From assembly GCA_947467145.1 (NCBI GenBank), contig CANIGJ010000001.1, positions 1-64,000 of the forward strand: 64,000 nt of DNA. The letters are read 5' to 3'. The stretch's first letter is position 1; the number at the start of each line of letters is the position of its first letter. Source of the stretch: Rhodospirillaceae bacterium. Its GTDB lineage: Bacteria > Pseudomonadota > Alphaproteobacteria > Rhodospirillales > UBA2165. The notes under the pieces are model-generated. The model did no database searches, had not been told where the DNA came from, and saw nothing but the letters and a program-made list of their open reading frames with translations. Made by a program: the position numbers and the translations under genes. This document shows, in pieces, positions 34,396 through 43,838 of the stretch.

Positions 34396-35115
34396 ATGAT
34401 CCTCCAACGCTTCCTGCGGACCCATATCGCGCCCCTGTTCGGCGGCGATAAACGATTCGCCCAGCTGTCCTTCATCGCCGAGTATCGCTTTCCGCGCGAC
34501 GTGCTGATGCGGTTCGCCGCTGCACACCCCACCCTGGATGCTGCAGCGCACGCGCAAGTCTTCGCAGGCTTGCGCGATTATTTCGCCGTCTGCGCCGCCG
34601 ATCCGGGCACGCGCGCCGGGATGCCGTCCGCCATCGTCGACGACGCCTGGCATACCTTTATTTTATCGACGCGCGATTACACCGCGTTCTGCGAGCGCGC
34701 GTTCTGCGGTTATCTCCATCATGCGCCAGCGGATGCGGCGGGCAATGAGGACGATATCGGCCATACCTGGCGCCTCGCCTGCGCGCGCGAACAGATCAGC
34801 CCCACCAGCCCGAGTCGCCTGCCGCGCCTGTTCGCCATCGACCGCGACCTCGCCGTGCCCGGCGCGCGTTATTACGCGTTGAACGAAACCGATGCGGAGC
34901 GTACTCGCCAGATGATGGGCAATAGTGCGATGGTCAGCCTCGCGATCGCCTTCGGCATGCTGGACAGCTGGACCGATCCGATCTTTCGCGACATGCACGA
35001 GTTGGCACCGCACCACGATGCCAGCGCCAGTCCAAGCGATGGCGTGCAATTCGCCGATGCCGGCGGCTCCGACGGAGGCAGCAGCGGTGGCGGCTGCTCC
35101 GGCGGCGGCAGTTAG
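34396..35115 (+). CDS. Conserved protein with VDDAWH motif and Gly/Ser/Cys tail (glycine-rich-domain-protein-like)
   Basis: 239-residue protein. The core holds VDDAWHTFILSTRDYTAFCERAFCGYLHH (81-109), where Asp/Trp/His and several Cys and His are spaced like the DxxWHxH motif of the glycine-rich-domain (GRDP/DUF1399-like) proteins. The last 18 residues are almost only Gly, Ser and Asp with one Cys (GGSDGGSSGGGCSGGGS). The His/Cys residues could bind metal, which is inference. There is no signal peptide. It stands between a hypothetical gene and convergent purC, 13 bases from the purC stop. Confidence 0.6.
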   Translation: MILQRFLRTHIAPLFGGDKRFAQLSFIAEYRFPRDVLMRFAAAHPTLDAAAHAQVFAGLRDYFAVCAADPGTRAGMPSAIVDDAWHTFILSTRDYTAFCERAFCGYLHHAPADAAGNEDDIGHTWRLACAREQISPTSPSRLPRLFAIDRDLAVPGARYYALNETDAERTRQMMGNSAMVSLAIAFGMLDSWTDPIFRDMHELAPHHDASASPSDGVQFADAGGSDGGSSGGGCSGGGS

Positions 35116-35128
35116 GCCATAAGCAACC

Positions 35129-36121
35129 TTACTTGAAGTATTGCGGCAGCTCTTTCTTGAGCGCGGCCTTGATGCGTTCGCGCAGCGGCGTGTCGAGCGA
35201 AGCGCGCTGGAACTTCGTTCCCGTCACATGCTCGTAGAGCCGGATATACTTCTCGGAGAACTCGATCAGGGTCTCGGCCGGGATCTCCGGGATCGGATCC
35301 TTGTAGGGATCGCAGCGCGCGTTGATCCACAGGCGCAGGAATTCCTTGTCCAGGCTGTCCGGATTGGCGCCCGCCTCGAACTTCGCCTTGTAGGTATCGG
35401 CGATCCAATAGCGGCTCGAATCGGGCGTATGGATTTCGTCGGCCAAGGTGATCTTGCCGCTCGAGGGATCGAAGCCGAATTCGTATTTGGTATCGACCAG
35501 GATCAGGCCGTTCTTGGCGGCGATTTCACGGCCGCGCGCGAACACGGCAAGTGCCAGCTTGGACACCTCGTCCCACTGCGCCTGCGTCAGAATCTTCTGA
35601 TCGACGATTTCCTTGGCGGTGATCGGCGCATCGTGGAAGCCGGCTTCGGCCTTCGTCGTCGGCGTGATGATGGTCTCCGGCAGCTTCTGGCTCTTCTTCA
35701 GCCCGTCCGGGAACTTGTGGCCGTACAGCAAGCGTTCGCCGCGCTCGTACATCGGCCAGATCGAGGTATCGGTGGATCCGGTCAGGTAATCGCGCACCAC
35801 CATCTCGATCGGCATCATGTTGAGATGCTTCACGATCGCGACGTTCGGGTCGGGATAGGAAATGACGTGGTTGGGGCAGATGTCGGCGGTCTGGTCGAAC
35901 CAGAAGCGCGCGGTCTGGTTGAGCACTTGGCCCTTGAAGGGCACGGCGGCCAGCACCTTGTCGAACGCCGATTGGCGATCCGTCGCGATCAGGATACGGC
36001 GCCCGTCGGGCAGGCCGTAAGCTTCGCGCACCTTGCCATGATAGAAATTCGGCAGTTCCTTGAATTCCGCGTCGGTGAGGCAGAATTCGATGACTTTGCG
36101 AACGTCGTTCTCGTTACCCAA
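35129..36121 (-). CDS. purC: Phosphoribosylaminoimidazole-succinocarboxamide synthase
   Basis: About 330-residue SAICAR synthetase, the step of purine synthesis that joins aspartate to CAIR using ATP. Conserved blocks are FYHGKVREAYGL, ATDRQSAFD, KGQVLNQTARFWFDQT, EMVVRDYLTGSTDTS and LILVDTKYEFG. It is of the longer yeast ADE1-like type rather than the roughly 240-residue type. The start is uncertain. TTG at 36121 is chosen because GGAG lies seven bases upstream; a GTG at 36139, right after the upstream stop, would add six residues. It follows a TIM-barrel isomerase gene on the same strand. Confidence 0.93.
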   Translation of the reverse strand: MGNENDVRKVIEFCLTDAEFKELPNFYHGKVREAYGLPDGRRILIATDRQSAFDKVLAAVPFKGQVLNQTARFWFDQTADICPNHVISYPDPNVAIVKHLNMMPIEMVVRDYLTGSTDTSIWPMYERGERLLYGHKFPDGLKKSQKLPETIITPTTKAEAGFHDAPITAKEIVDQKILTQAQWDEVSKLALAVFARGREIAAKNGLILVDTKYEFGFDPSSGKITLADEIHTPDSSRYWIADTYKAKFEAGANPDSLDKEFLRLWINARCDPYKDPIPEIPAETLIEFSEKYIRLYEHVTGTKFQRASLDTPLRERIKAALKKELPQYFK

Positions 36122-36139
36122 CGGTATGCTCCATCTCAC

Positions 36140-36931
36140 CTAAAGCTTATTCAAATACGGCGTCATCCAGCCGAGGCTGTCTTCGGTCCGGGGCCCGCTC
36201 GGCCGGTATTCCGCTGCCAGATACCCCGTCCAGCCCGCTTGGTCCACCCCTGCGAAAATGCGCTGGAAGTCGAGCGTGCCCGACCCCGGCTCGTGCCGGC
36301 CCGGATCGTCGGCGAATTGGATATTGCCGATCAAGGACTTATGCCGGGCGATCTGGTCCACCACATCCTCGCCCATGATCGACATATGATAGATGTCGAA
36401 TTCGATGCCGAGGTTCGGATGACCGGCGCGGCGCACGATATCGAGCGTTTGTTCGGTGCGCGAGACGAGGAATTTGGGCGAATCGCGCGTATTGATCGCC
36501 TCCAGAATGGCGCGGGTTTCGACGCTGGCCAATTCGCCCGCCGCGTAGGCCGCGTTCTTGGCCAGCACGTCCAGGCACTGCTCGCGGCTGAATTGATCCA
36601 TGGGCGGCGCACCGGCCAGGATATTGACCGCGCCGGGATGTAGCTGGAACGCATACATGCAGGCCTTCTCGACGGCGCGTTTGAACTCGTCCTCGCGCCC
36701 CGGCATGGCGGCGAGACCGGGCCCGCCCTGCATCAGATCGCCCGCCGGGACATTGATGACGGTCATGTCGAGGCCTTGGGCATCCTTGGCGGCGCGAAAG
36801 GTGGCCAGCGGCACCTCATACGGAAAGCCCATCTCGATGGCCCCAAAGCCCGCCCGCTTGGCCGCCGCGAAGCGCTCGACAACGTCGAGTTCGGCGAACA
36901 ACATACCGATATTGGCCGAGAAGCGCGGCAC
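36140..36931 (-). CDS. Hydroxypyruvate-isomerase-like TIM-barrel protein
   Basis: 263-residue xylose-isomerase-like TIM-barrel enzyme close to Hyi/OtnI. It has the N-terminal pattern MPRFSANIGMLFAELDVVERFAAAKRAGFGAIEMGFPY, the metal-site strands FDIYHMSIM and GNIQFADDPGRHEPGSG, and the end GYLAAEYRPSG. Such enzymes convert hydroxypyruvate and tartronate semialdehyde, or epimerise related oxo-acids. The start is GTG behind a G-rich site. It is divergent from the CMD genes, with 48 bases between, and abuts purC. Confidence 0.88.
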   Translation of the reverse strand: MPRFSANIGMLFAELDVVERFAAAKRAGFGAIEMGFPYEVPLATFRAAKDAQGLDMTVINVPAGDLMQGGPGLAAMPGREDEFKRAVEKACMYAFQLHPGAVNILAGAPPMDQFSREQCLDVLAKNAAYAAGELASVETRAILEAINTRDSPKFLVSRTEQTLDIVRRAGHPNLGIEFDIYHMSIMGEDVVDQIARHKSLIGNIQFADDPGRHEPGSGTLDFQRIFAGVDQAGWTGYLAAEYRPSGPRTEDSLGWMTPYLNKL

Positions 36932-36979
36932 CGAAAGCCCCCCCTGTAGAGGGGACGATCATCACTCAGGGAGGCGACC

Positions 36980-37504
36980 GTGTCACGACTGAAACCCATC
37001 GCCGCTGCCGACATGGATGCCGATCAGGTGCGCCTGCGCGACGCCATACAAACTGTGTGGCAGCGCAGCACCGGCGGCCCGTTCGATCAGTGGTATCTGA
37101 GCCCCGATATGGGCCTACGTGCGAACGCGCTGACCGAGTATTGCCGCTGGAAAACCAAGCTCGAATTCGATGTGCTGGAAACCGCGATCCTGACGACGGC
37201 GGCGCATTGGGATCAGCCCTATGCATGGACTACACATGTGAAGAACGGGCTGGCGGCGGGATTGAACCAGGACATGATCGACGCGATCAAAGCGCGCCGC
37301 GCGCCGGTCTTCGCCACGGTCGAACAAAGCCTCGCGCATGACGTGGCGCGCGAGATCCTGGAGACGCACAAACTATCGGCCGACACCTATGCCCGCGCCA
37401 TCGCGATCTTCGGCGAACCGGTGCTGGTCGATCTCGCCGCCGTCATCGGCTGGTACGCCAGCCTTGCAGTCCAGATGAATATTTTCGATGTTGGGGCATC
37501 ATAA
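36980..37504 (+). CDS. Carboxymuconolactone decarboxylase (CMD) family protein, copy 1
   Basis: 174-residue protein of the CMD/AhpD fold. The core helix reads LEFDVLETAILTTAAHWDQPYAWTTHVKNGLAAG. It lacks the CxxC pair of AhpD peroxidases, so a thiol-peroxidase role is not supported. It starts at GTG 36980 with GGGAGG upstream. The next gene is a clear relative, 19 bases downstream. The pair probably acts on an oxo-acid or lactone in a catabolic pathway; the substrate is unknown. Confidence 0.8.
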   Translation: MSRLKPIAAADMDADQVRLRDAIQTVWQRSTGGPFDQWYLSPDMGLRANALTEYCRWKTKLEFDVLETAILTTAAHWDQPYAWTTHVKNGLAAGLNQDMIDAIKARRAPVFATVEQSLAHDVAREILETHKLSADTYARAIAIFGEPVLVDLAAVIGWYASLAVQMNIFDVGAS

Positions 37505-37523
37505 GATTTAAGGGGAGAACGAC

Positions 37524-38090
37524 ATGGCACGGTTGAAGGCGCTTGGACCCGACGAGATGGACGCCGAACAGACGGCACTGATGAACGAGATCGCCAACGG
37601 CCCGCGCAAGGCGCCGATGACCAACGGGCCCGGCCTCGGCTGGCTGCGCAATCCCAAGGCCGGCCATATCGCCCAGCAGATGGGTGCGTTCTGCCGCTTC
37701 GGCACGGGCATGACGGACGATGTGGTCGAGGTCGTCATCTGCACCACCGCGCGCTACTGGTCGCAGCCCTACGAATGGTGGGCGCACAAACGCAACGGCC
37801 TGAAAGCCGGCGTCGCAGCGGAGATCATCGACGCGATCGAGAACCGCACGAAGCCGAAATTCTCGAACGAGAAGCAGGAAGCCGCGCACGACATCACGAA
37901 AGAGATGCTCGAGAACAAGAAGGTCAGCGGCGCGACCTACGACAAAGCGCTCGAGACCTTTGGCGAGAAGACATTGGTCGAGCTCACGCAGGTCGTCGGC
38001 TATTACTCCAGCATCGCGATCCAGATGAATTGCTTCGAGGTGGCGCCCGATCAGGGTCCGACTGCGATCAAGGACCCCGCGTTCAACTGA
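37524..38090 (+). CDS. Carboxymuconolactone decarboxylase (CMD) family protein, copy 2
   Basis: 188-residue relative of the preceding gene, with matching order: DDVVEVVICTTARYWSQPYEWWAHKRNGLKAGV, then EAAHDITKEML and a VELTQVVGYYSSIAIQMN helix. It also lacks CxxC. AAGGGGAG precedes the ATG. Its last eight bases overlap the convergent tusA-like gene. Tandem CMD genes may form a heteromer, or one may have changed substrate. Confidence 0.8.
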   Translation: MARLKALGPDEMDAEQTALMNEIANGPRKAPMTNGPGLGWLRNPKAGHIAQQMGAFCRFGTGMTDDVVEVVICTTARYWSQPYEWWAHKRNGLKAGVAAEIIDAIENRTKPKFSNEKQEAAHDITKEMLENKKVSGATYDKALETFGEKTLVELTQVVGYYSSIAIQMNCFEVAPDQGPTAIKDPAFN

Positions 38091-38310
38091 TCTTCTCGAT
38101 CACGAAGAAGAACTTCGCACCCTCGGTCCGTGTCTCGACGAGCTTCTGGCCGGCCTCTTGGCAATAGGCCGGGACATCGTTGAGCGCGTTGGGATCGGTC
38201 GCAATGACGAGCAGGCGTTCGCCGGCATCGAGGGCCCGCAATGCCTTCTTGGCTTTGAGAACGGGTAGCGGGCATTTGAGCCCCGAGGTATCGAGATCAT
38301 GCACCGGCAT
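38083..38310 (-). CDS. TusA-family sulfurtransferase
   Basis: 75-residue sulfur-carrier protein with the CPxP motif: Cys13 in LKCPLPVLKAKKAL. The C-terminal half has DVPAYCQEAG and a KFFFVIEK strand. Family members carry persulfide sulfur to tRNA thiolation, molybdenum cofactor or sulfur oxidation. The start at 38310 is chosen; a TTG 36 bases upstream would overlap the aldo/keto reductase stop. It follows that gene by 20 bases. Confidence 0.88.
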   Translation of the reverse strand: MPVHDLDTSGLKCPLPVLKAKKALRALDAGERLLVIATDPNALNDVPAYCQEAGQKLVETRTEGAKFFFVIEKIS

Positions 38311-38330
38311 GCCTGTTCTTAATTCCGGCC

Positions 38331-39287
38331 TTACTTGTTGCGCCAATTCTCCAGGCCAACATTGACGAGGTGGCCGAACAATTCGCGCACCTTGGCGCGG
38401 TCGGCTTCCGGCAACGCCGGGGCCAGGATCGAGGCGACATTGCTTTTCATGTGATCGACGCTGCCGGTGCCGAACAGCACGACGTCGGCACCCGGCTCGT
38501 GACGGCCATAACGATAGGCTGCATCCAAGATGTTGGCCGCCCCGCCATCGGCATGGATCAGGAAATCGAGCGGATTGTCCTTGCCGACCAGATCGGCGGG
38601 CACCTTACCTTCGGCGGCCAGCTTCGCGATGGTGTCGCGCAGCATTTCGGGATGCGAGAAGATGTCGCGCACGACGAACATCAAGAGCGTGCCGACCTTC
38701 TGCGCGACGGTCTTCGGGAAGACCAGTTCGCGGGCATTCTGGTTCATCAGCGAAAAGGCCAACATGATGACGTCGAACAGGTCTTCGTCGAGGCCCCGGA
38801 TCGTCGCGTCGTGCTTGGGTTCCTGGTTCGGCGACTCGCTCATGGCGAGGAAGCGGAACTTGCCCTTTTCCTTCTCGCGCAACAGCGCCGGCAGGATGTC
38901 GTTGATCGCGTGATCCCAGCGCGCCAGGTTCAAGCCGTGAATGAAAAAGACATCCACGTAGTCGGTGCGCAGTTCGCGTAAACTTTGATTGAAGCCGGCG
39001 ACATATTCGTCAGGCGTCAGCGTGTGCCCATCGACGATGGTGAGGTGCTTGGTCGTCAGCACGTAAGAATCGCGCGGGATGCCGACGAGCGCTTCGCCGA
39101 CGGCCTCTTCGGTGCCGTAGCCGCGCGCGCAATCGATCAGGTTAATGCCGAGATCGAGAGCGGCGCGCACCATGCCCGATGCATGCGCCTTGCCGACGCG
39201 CTCGAGGCCCAGGCGGCTCGATCCGCCACACCCCAGCCCCGCGACACTGACCTTGAGTCCGGTGCGGCCGAGCGTGGTGTACTGCAT
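38331..39287 (-). CDS. Aldo/keto reductase
   Basis: 318-residue NAD(P)H-dependent aldo/keto reductase with the AKR tetrad in place: Asp of LIDCARGYG, Tyr of GYGTEEAVG, Lys of LTTKHLT and His of VFFIHGL. The N-terminus (MQYTTLGRTGLKVSVAGLGCGG) is typical of the aldose dehydrogenase/YajO-like branch. Its ATG overlaps the mlaC stop by one base (TAATG), so the two are translationally coupled although functionally unrelated. The substrate is unknown. Confidence 0.9.
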   Translation of the reverse strand: MQYTTLGRTGLKVSVAGLGCGGSSRLGLERVGKAHASGMVRAALDLGINLIDCARGYGTEEAVGEALVGIPRDSYVLTTKHLTIVDGHTLTPDEYVAGFNQSLRELRTDYVDVFFIHGLNLARWDHAINDILPALLREKEKGKFRFLAMSESPNQEPKHDATIRGLDEDLFDVIMLAFSLMNQNARELVFPKTVAQKVGTLLMFVVRDIFSHPEMLRDTIAKLAAEGKVPADLVGKDNPLDFLIHADGGAANILDAAYRYGRHEPGADVVLFGTGSVDHMKSNVASILAPALPEADRAKVRELFGHLVNVGLENWRNK

Positions 39288-39934
39288 TACGATTTGCGCG
39301 GCTGTTCGTTCAGATTGGTCGTGAGCTGACGCAGGCGCTGGTTCAACGCCGCGATCGAACCGTTTTCACGCTGCAGCAGCGCGGTGAATTCACTGCGCTG
39401 CGTCACCATCATGCTGACGCCTTCGACCATGATGTCGACGACGCGCCATTTGCCTTCGCGGCGCTGCAGGCGCCAATCGACGGTCATGCTGTCGCCGCCC
39501 GGGCGCACGACATCGCTGCGCACGACGGCGCGCTCGTCATCTTGCGGGAAGGTCTGGCCGATCACGAACTTCTCGCCGCTATAGGTACCGAAGCGGCGGC
39601 CATAGGCGGCGATCAGGTAATCCTCGAACAGCTGGCGGAACTCGGCCTTCTCGGCATCGCTGGCGCCGCGATAGAAGCGCGACAGCACGAAACGGCCGAT
39701 GAAATCGATATCAAATCCTTCGTTCAGCAGGCGGCGCATCTCGGATTCGCGCTTGGCTTCGCCGGGCGCGGTTTCCGCGAGCAGCTTGATCGCCTGATTG
39801 CCGAAGCCTTCCAAGAACAGCGCCGGCGTATCGGCCTCCGCGCTGCGTGCGTTCCCGGCAACACATGCCAGAACGAATAGCGCCACGGCGATGGCCGTCA
39901 GTCTCGAAGCTAGGGGACGAACAACACTGTGCAT
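39287..39934 (-). CDS. MlaC/Ttg2D-family phospholipid-binding periplasmic protein
   Basis: 215-residue exported protein. A Sec signal (residues 1-32, ending ARSA) precedes the MlaC core with FGNQAIKLLAE, FLSRFYRGASDAEKAEFRQLFEDYLIAAYGRRF and VDWRLQRREGKWRVVDIMVEGVSM. MlaC carries phospholipids between outer- and inner-membrane Mla complexes; a relative, HpnM, works in hopanoid synthesis. No mlaFED or hpn genes are nearby, so the choice between them is open. GGAGG precedes the ATG. Confidence 0.88.
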   Translation of the reverse strand: MHSVVRPLASRLTAIAVALFVLACVAGNARSAEADTPALFLEGFGNQAIKLLAETAPGEAKRESEMRRLLNEGFDIDFIGRFVLSRFYRGASDAEKAEFRQLFEDYLIAAYGRRFGTYSGEKFVIGQTFPQDDERAVVRSDVVRPGGDSMTVDWRLQRREGKWRVVDIMVEGVSMMVTQRSEFTALLQRENGSIAALNQRLRQLTTNLNEQPRKS

Positions 39935-40050
39935 AAGGCCTCCAACGCCCGCTCCGGCCTAGGTCCGATAAGGGTCCGGGTGTGCGGGTTGCGTCTTTAC
40001 GACGATACAGGATCGCGGGCAAGATATAGCGAGTGCAGAGCCGAGACATA

Positions 40051-41397
40051 GTGACAAAAATCACACAAACGCCCGATAACACGGCCGCGGGCGGATCGCC
40101 ACCCGGCTCGACGGCTGCAGGCCCAGGCAAAAGTGCACCTGGGGGTGGCGGGTTCGGCGGTATTGGGCGCGCCCTCGCCCTTCGCGATTTCCGCGTCTAC
40201 AGCTACGGCAACCTCATGTCGCTGCTCAGTTCGTGGATGCACCGCATGGCGCTCGGCTGGCTCACCTGGGAAACCACCCAATCGCCGGCCTGGCTCGGCG
40301 CCATCGCCTTTTGCGCCATGGTGCCGCCCATCGTGCTCGGCCCGTTCTCCGGCACCATCGGCGATCGGCTGGGGTCGCGCCGCATCGCGCGGATCGCCAT
40401 GCTGTGCGAAGCCGCCAATATCCTGGTGCTCGCCGCGCTCGTCGTCAGCGGCCTCATCACGGTCCATCTGCTGGCGCTGCTGGCCTTGCTGCAAGGCATC
40501 TTCTTCGCGTTCGATTTTCCCGTCCGCCATGCGCTGGTGCCGGACCTGGTACCACGCAGCGAATTGTCTGCCGCGATCGCGGTCAATACCGCGACCTTCC
40601 ATGTCACGAGCTTCGTCGGTCCGGTGCTCGGCGGCACCATCATCGAACATTTCGGCTATCTGCCGGTCTTCATCATCAGTGCCTGCACATTCGTGCAGTT
40701 CGTCTTCATTCTGGGCAGCCTGAAGCTGACGCGTGAAAGCCACGCCGGAACGCAGAACCACTTCCTGTACGACCTCGCCGACGGCTTCCGCTACACCTTC
40801 AACCATCCGACGATCCGCTACATCTTCATTGCGAGTATCGCGACGCATATCCTGATGCGGCCCTATTACGATCTGCTGCCGGCCTTCGCCGATCAGGTCT
40901 TCAACCGCAAGATCGATGGCTTGCAGATCCTGGCTTCCGCATCGGGCCTGGGCGGTCTCGTCGCTGGCATCGCGTTCGCCGTGCGTGGGCGTATGCAGGG
41001 CCTGACCACGGCGCTGCTGTGGTCGGCGATTGCATCCTGCACTTTCCTGGCCCTCTTCGCGCTGCTGCCCTACGTCATGCAGCCCAATATCTGGGTGGGC
41101 TTCGCGCTGCTGGTGCCGGTCGGCGTCGGCCTGGTGATCGCGGGTATCTCGGCGCAATCCTTGACCCAGAACGTCGTCGATCCCGCCAAGCGCGCCCGCG
41201 TCGTCGGCTTGTCGGCCTCCTTCGCCACCGGCGGACCGGCGATCGGTGCGCTCGTGCTCGGCTGGCTCGGCGAGCGCTTCGGCCTCGGACCGCCCGTCGC
41301 CGCCTTCGCCATGATCGTCGTGACGGTCATGCTGTGGGCCGGCCCGAAGCTGATCGCGCAGCGTCACGAGATCGAGGTTGAGACCGCACGCAAATGA
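40051..41397 (+). CDS. MFS transporter (EntS/MFS_3-like)
   Basis: About 448-residue major facilitator with a Gly/Ser/Pro-rich cytosolic N-terminus, then about 12 helices from residue 43. Typical MFS features are the loop [17 protein letters not shown] between helices 2 and 3 and the [26 protein letters not shown] segment of the EntS-type subgroup. Such proteins usually export metabolites or siderophores. The start is uncertain between GTG 40051 and GTG 40033. Its last four bases overlap the ynfA-like start. Confidence 0.85.
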   Translation: MTKITQTPDNTAAGGSPPGSTAAGPGKSAPGGGGFGGIGRALALRDFRVYSYGNLMSLLSSWMHRMALGWLTWETTQSPAWLGAIAFCAMVPPIVLGPFSGTIGDRLGSRRIARIAMLCEAANILVLAALVVSGLITVHLLALLALLQGIFFAFDFPVRHALVPDLVPRSELSAAIAVNTATFHVTSFVGPVLGGTIIEHFGYLPVFIISACTFVQFVFILGSLKLTRESHAGTQNHFLYDLADGFRYTFNHPTIRYIFIASIATHILMRPYYDLLPAFADQVFNRKIDGLQILASASGLGGLVAGIAFAVRGRMQGLTTALLWSAIASCTFLALFALLPYVMQPNIWVGFALLVPVGVGLVIAGISAQSLTQNVVDPAKRARVVGLSASFATGGPAIGALVLGWLGERFGLGPPVAAFAMIVVTVMLWAGPKLIAQRHEIEVETARK

Positions 41398-41729
41398 CTG
41401 TGCTGCCGACCTTCGCGATCTACGTCGCGGCAGCGGTCGCTGAGATCGCCGGCTGCTTCGCCGTGTGGGCGTGGTTGCGGTTGGGCAAAAGCATCTGGCT
41501 GCTCGCACCCGGGGCACTTTCGCTCGCGCTGTTCGCCTATCTGCTGACTTTGATCGACGCGCCCGCGGCGGGCCGCGCCTTCGCCGCTTACGGCGGCATC
41601 TATATCGCGGCGAGCCTCGCGTGGATGTTCGCCGTCGAAGGCCGCCTGCCCGACCGCTGGGATGTCATCGGCGGGGCCGTGTGCCTCGCTGGCGCGGCAA
41701 TTATTCTCTTCGCGCCTAGAGCTTCTTGA
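41394..41729 (+). CDS. YnfA/UPF0060 family small membrane protein
   Basis: 111-residue inner-membrane protein with four helices. It shows the characteristic family pattern [20 protein letters not shown] and [23 protein letters not shown], and the [23 protein letters not shown] end. YnfA relatives are small efflux-like proteins of the drug/metabolite group. It overlaps the MFS gene by four bases and its 3' end overlaps the convergent amidase gene by 14. Confidence 0.92.
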   Translation: MTVLPTFAIYVAAAVAEIAGCFAVWAWLRLGKSIWLLAPGALSLALFAYLLTLIDAPAAGRAFAAYGGIYIAASLAWMFAVEGRLPDRWDVIGGAVCLAGAAIILFAPRAS

Positions 41730-42960
41730 GCGCTTCGTCGACGAAGCGCGCGGCGTAAAGCGCCCGATCGTCCTGGCCGAAGGGCGCCACGATCTGCACG
41801 CCGACCGGCAAGTTCCCGCTGGCAACGTAGCCCGGCACGTTGACGCAGGGCATGCCCATCAGGGTCCACAGGCGATTGAACTTGGCATCGCCGGTCGAGT
41901 CCAAACCGCTAGGCGCCGGACCGGGTGCCGAGAATGTCAGCAGCACATCGATATCGGCGAACACGTCGTTCATCGCGCGGCGCACGCGATGGGCGATGCG
42001 GCGCGCATCGTCATAGGCAGCCGGTTCGATCTTCTGCGCGCTATCGAGCGTGCGGCGAATGCCGGGCGGCACGTCGTGGTAGCGTTCGCTATATTCCCAG
42101 CCGAAGGCGTGCTTGGCTTCAAAGGTCTGAATGATGTGCTGCGCACGCCAGGCCTGACCGAAGATGTCCGACAGCGCGATGGTGCGCACCGTCGCACCTG
42201 CGCGTTCCGCCGCCTGGGCTGCGCGATCAAGCGCGGCTTGTCCGTCCGGATCCGGATCGCCCGCGAAATATTGCGCGACGACACCGATGCGGGGCGCGTT
42301 GCCCGCTGCGGCCAGCTTCAGATCGCCCCGGCCGGTCAGTGCCGCCAAGCCATAGGCTAGATCGGCGATGCCGCCGGCGAACAGCCCCAGGGTATCGAGC
42401 GACCACGAGAAACATTTGACGCCGACGGTCGGGATCAGCCGATACGACGGCTTAATGGCGTAGGCGCCGCAGAATGAGGCGGGCCGGATCACCGATCCCG
42501 CCGTCTGCGTGCCGAGCGCCAAGGGCAGCACGCCCGCGCCGACGGCCGCCGCCGAGCCCGACGACGAGCCGCCCGGCGTATGGGCGAGGTTATGCGGGTT
42601 GCGTGTGTCGGGCGCATCGGAGGCCGCGAACGCGGTCGTCTTGGTCTTGCCGGCGATGGTGGCACCCGCCTGCTTGAGCGCGGTGACGATGGCGGCATCG
42701 CCACGCGGCTGCCAGCCGCCATAGATCGCGGGGCAGCCCATCTCGGTGACGAAATCGGCCGTATCGATGATGTCCTTCACGCCGATGGCGATGCCACACA
42801 ACGGGCCGGCGGCGCCGGCGCGCGCATCGGCGTTGGCGCGCGCGAACGCCCTGATCTCATCCTCCTTGGATGCGATGGCCTCCATCGTCGCACGGATCGC
42901 GTTTTCGGCGGTCGTTTCGCCACCTTCTATGCGACGCAAAATATCGAGCACAGACATCAT
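41716..42960 (-). CDS. Amidase-signature family amidase
   Basis: 414-residue amide hydrolase. The Ser-cis-Ser-Lys triad can be placed: Lys62 ([11 protein letters not shown]), Ser132 (PGGSSSGS) and Ser156 ([12 protein letters not shown]). Length is on the short side of the family. The product would release a carboxylate and ammonia from an amide; the substrate is not predictable. It is divergent from the RraA cluster, with 174 bases between them that should hold both promoters. Confidence 0.9.
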   Translation of the reverse strand: MMSVLDILRRIEGGETTAENAIRATMEAIASKEDEIRAFARANADARAGAAGPLCGIAIGVKDIIDTADFVTEMGCPAIYGGWQPRGDAAIVTALKQAGATIAGKTKTTAFAASDAPDTRNPHNLAHTPGGSSSGSAAAVGAGVLPLALGTQTAGSVIRPASFCGAYAIKPSYRLIPTVGVKCFSWSLDTLGLFAGGIADLAYGLAALTGRGDLKLAAAGNAPRIGVVAQYFAGDPDPDGQAALDRAAQAAERAGATVRTIALSDIFGQAWRAQHIIQTFEAKHAFGWEYSERYHDVPPGIRRTLDSAQKIEPAAYDDARRIAHRVRRAMNDVFADIDVLLTFSAPGPAPSGLDSTGDAKFNRLWTLMGMPCVNVPGYVASGNLPVGVQIVAPFGQDDRALYAARFVDEALKKL

Positions 42961-43134
42961 GATTCACACTCCCCAAATGGCATAAAAACAGCCCCCGCGC
43001 CCGTTTGCCATCATTGATATCGTCTGCTAGGGAAATGCCCGAGATCGGCGCATTGGCGCGGGTCCTCCAAAAACCTTCGGGCATACGCGGCGCGAACGCC
43101 GCAATCATCAGGTTGACGAGAAGGAATAACGTAA

Positions 43135-43791
43135 ATGGCAGACGATCTCGCCGCACGGCTGCGCAAACTCGATAGCTGCGCCGTGTCCGATTCGATGGAC
43201 TCATTCGGCCTCAAGGGCCACGCCTACGGCCTCTCCTCCACGACCGTGCGCCGCCGCATCGCGGGCCGCGTGCAGACCGTGAAGCTCGGCCCCGCCGATT
43301 CCGCGCCGTCCAAGCGCCATCTGTGCACCGCGGCGGTGGACGCCGCCCAGGAAGGCGACGTGATCGTCGTCGAGAATCATCATCGCCCGGATGCGGCCGG
43401 CTGGGGTGGCATTCTGTCGACGGCTGCTGCCTACAAGAAGCTGTCAGGCACCATCGTCGACGGCCCGGCGCGTGACGCCGACGAAAGCGAAGAGAACAAT
43501 TATCCGGTCTATGCGCGCTCCTCGATCGCGTCCACCGCGCGCGGCCGCATTGCCGAGCATGATTGGAACAATCCGATCACCGTCGACGGCATCATTGTGA
43601 AGCCGGGCGATCTGGTCATCGCCGATGCCTCCGGCGTCGTCTTCGTGCCCGCCGACCGCGCGGCCGAAGTGCTCGATATGGCGGAAAGCATCCAGGCGCG
43701 CGAGCGCGCCATGGCGGCAGCCGTGCTGCAAGGCAAGGCCGTGTCGGCCGTGATGGGCGGCGACTACGAAGACATGCTGAAGAAGAAATAA
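43135..43791 (+). CDS. RraA-like/aldolase-family protein, copy 1 (acid position is Gly)
   Basis: 218-residue protein of the RraA / 4-hydroxy-4-methyl-2-oxoglutarate aldolase superfamily. The family core VVENHHRPDAAGWGGILSTAAAYKKLSG continues into GTIVDGPARDADE. Arg113-Asp114 are present, but the position 21 residues earlier, normally Asp/Glu in the D-X20-R-D motif of aldolases, is Gly92. A glycine-rich end (KPGDLVIADASGVVFVP) is normal. It opens a three-gene run of relatives, 47 bases before copy 2. GAAGGAA lies upstream. Aldolase activity here is doubtful; decarboxylase, lactone hydrolase or structural roles are alternatives. Confidence 0.85.
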   Translation: MADDLAARLRKLDSCAVSDSMDSFGLKGHAYGLSSTTVRRRIAGRVQTVKLGPADSAPSKRHLCTAAVDAAQEGDVIVVENHHRPDAAGWGGILSTAAAYKKLSGTIVDGPARDADESEENNYPVYARSSIASTARGRIAEHDWNNPITVDGIIVKPGDLVIADASGVVFVPADRAAEVLDMAESIQARERAMAAAVLQGKAVSAVMGGDYEDMLKKK

Positions 43792-43838
43792 TTCAGCGCA
43801 ATAAACACTCGTACAAATTCAAGACATAGGAACGCACA

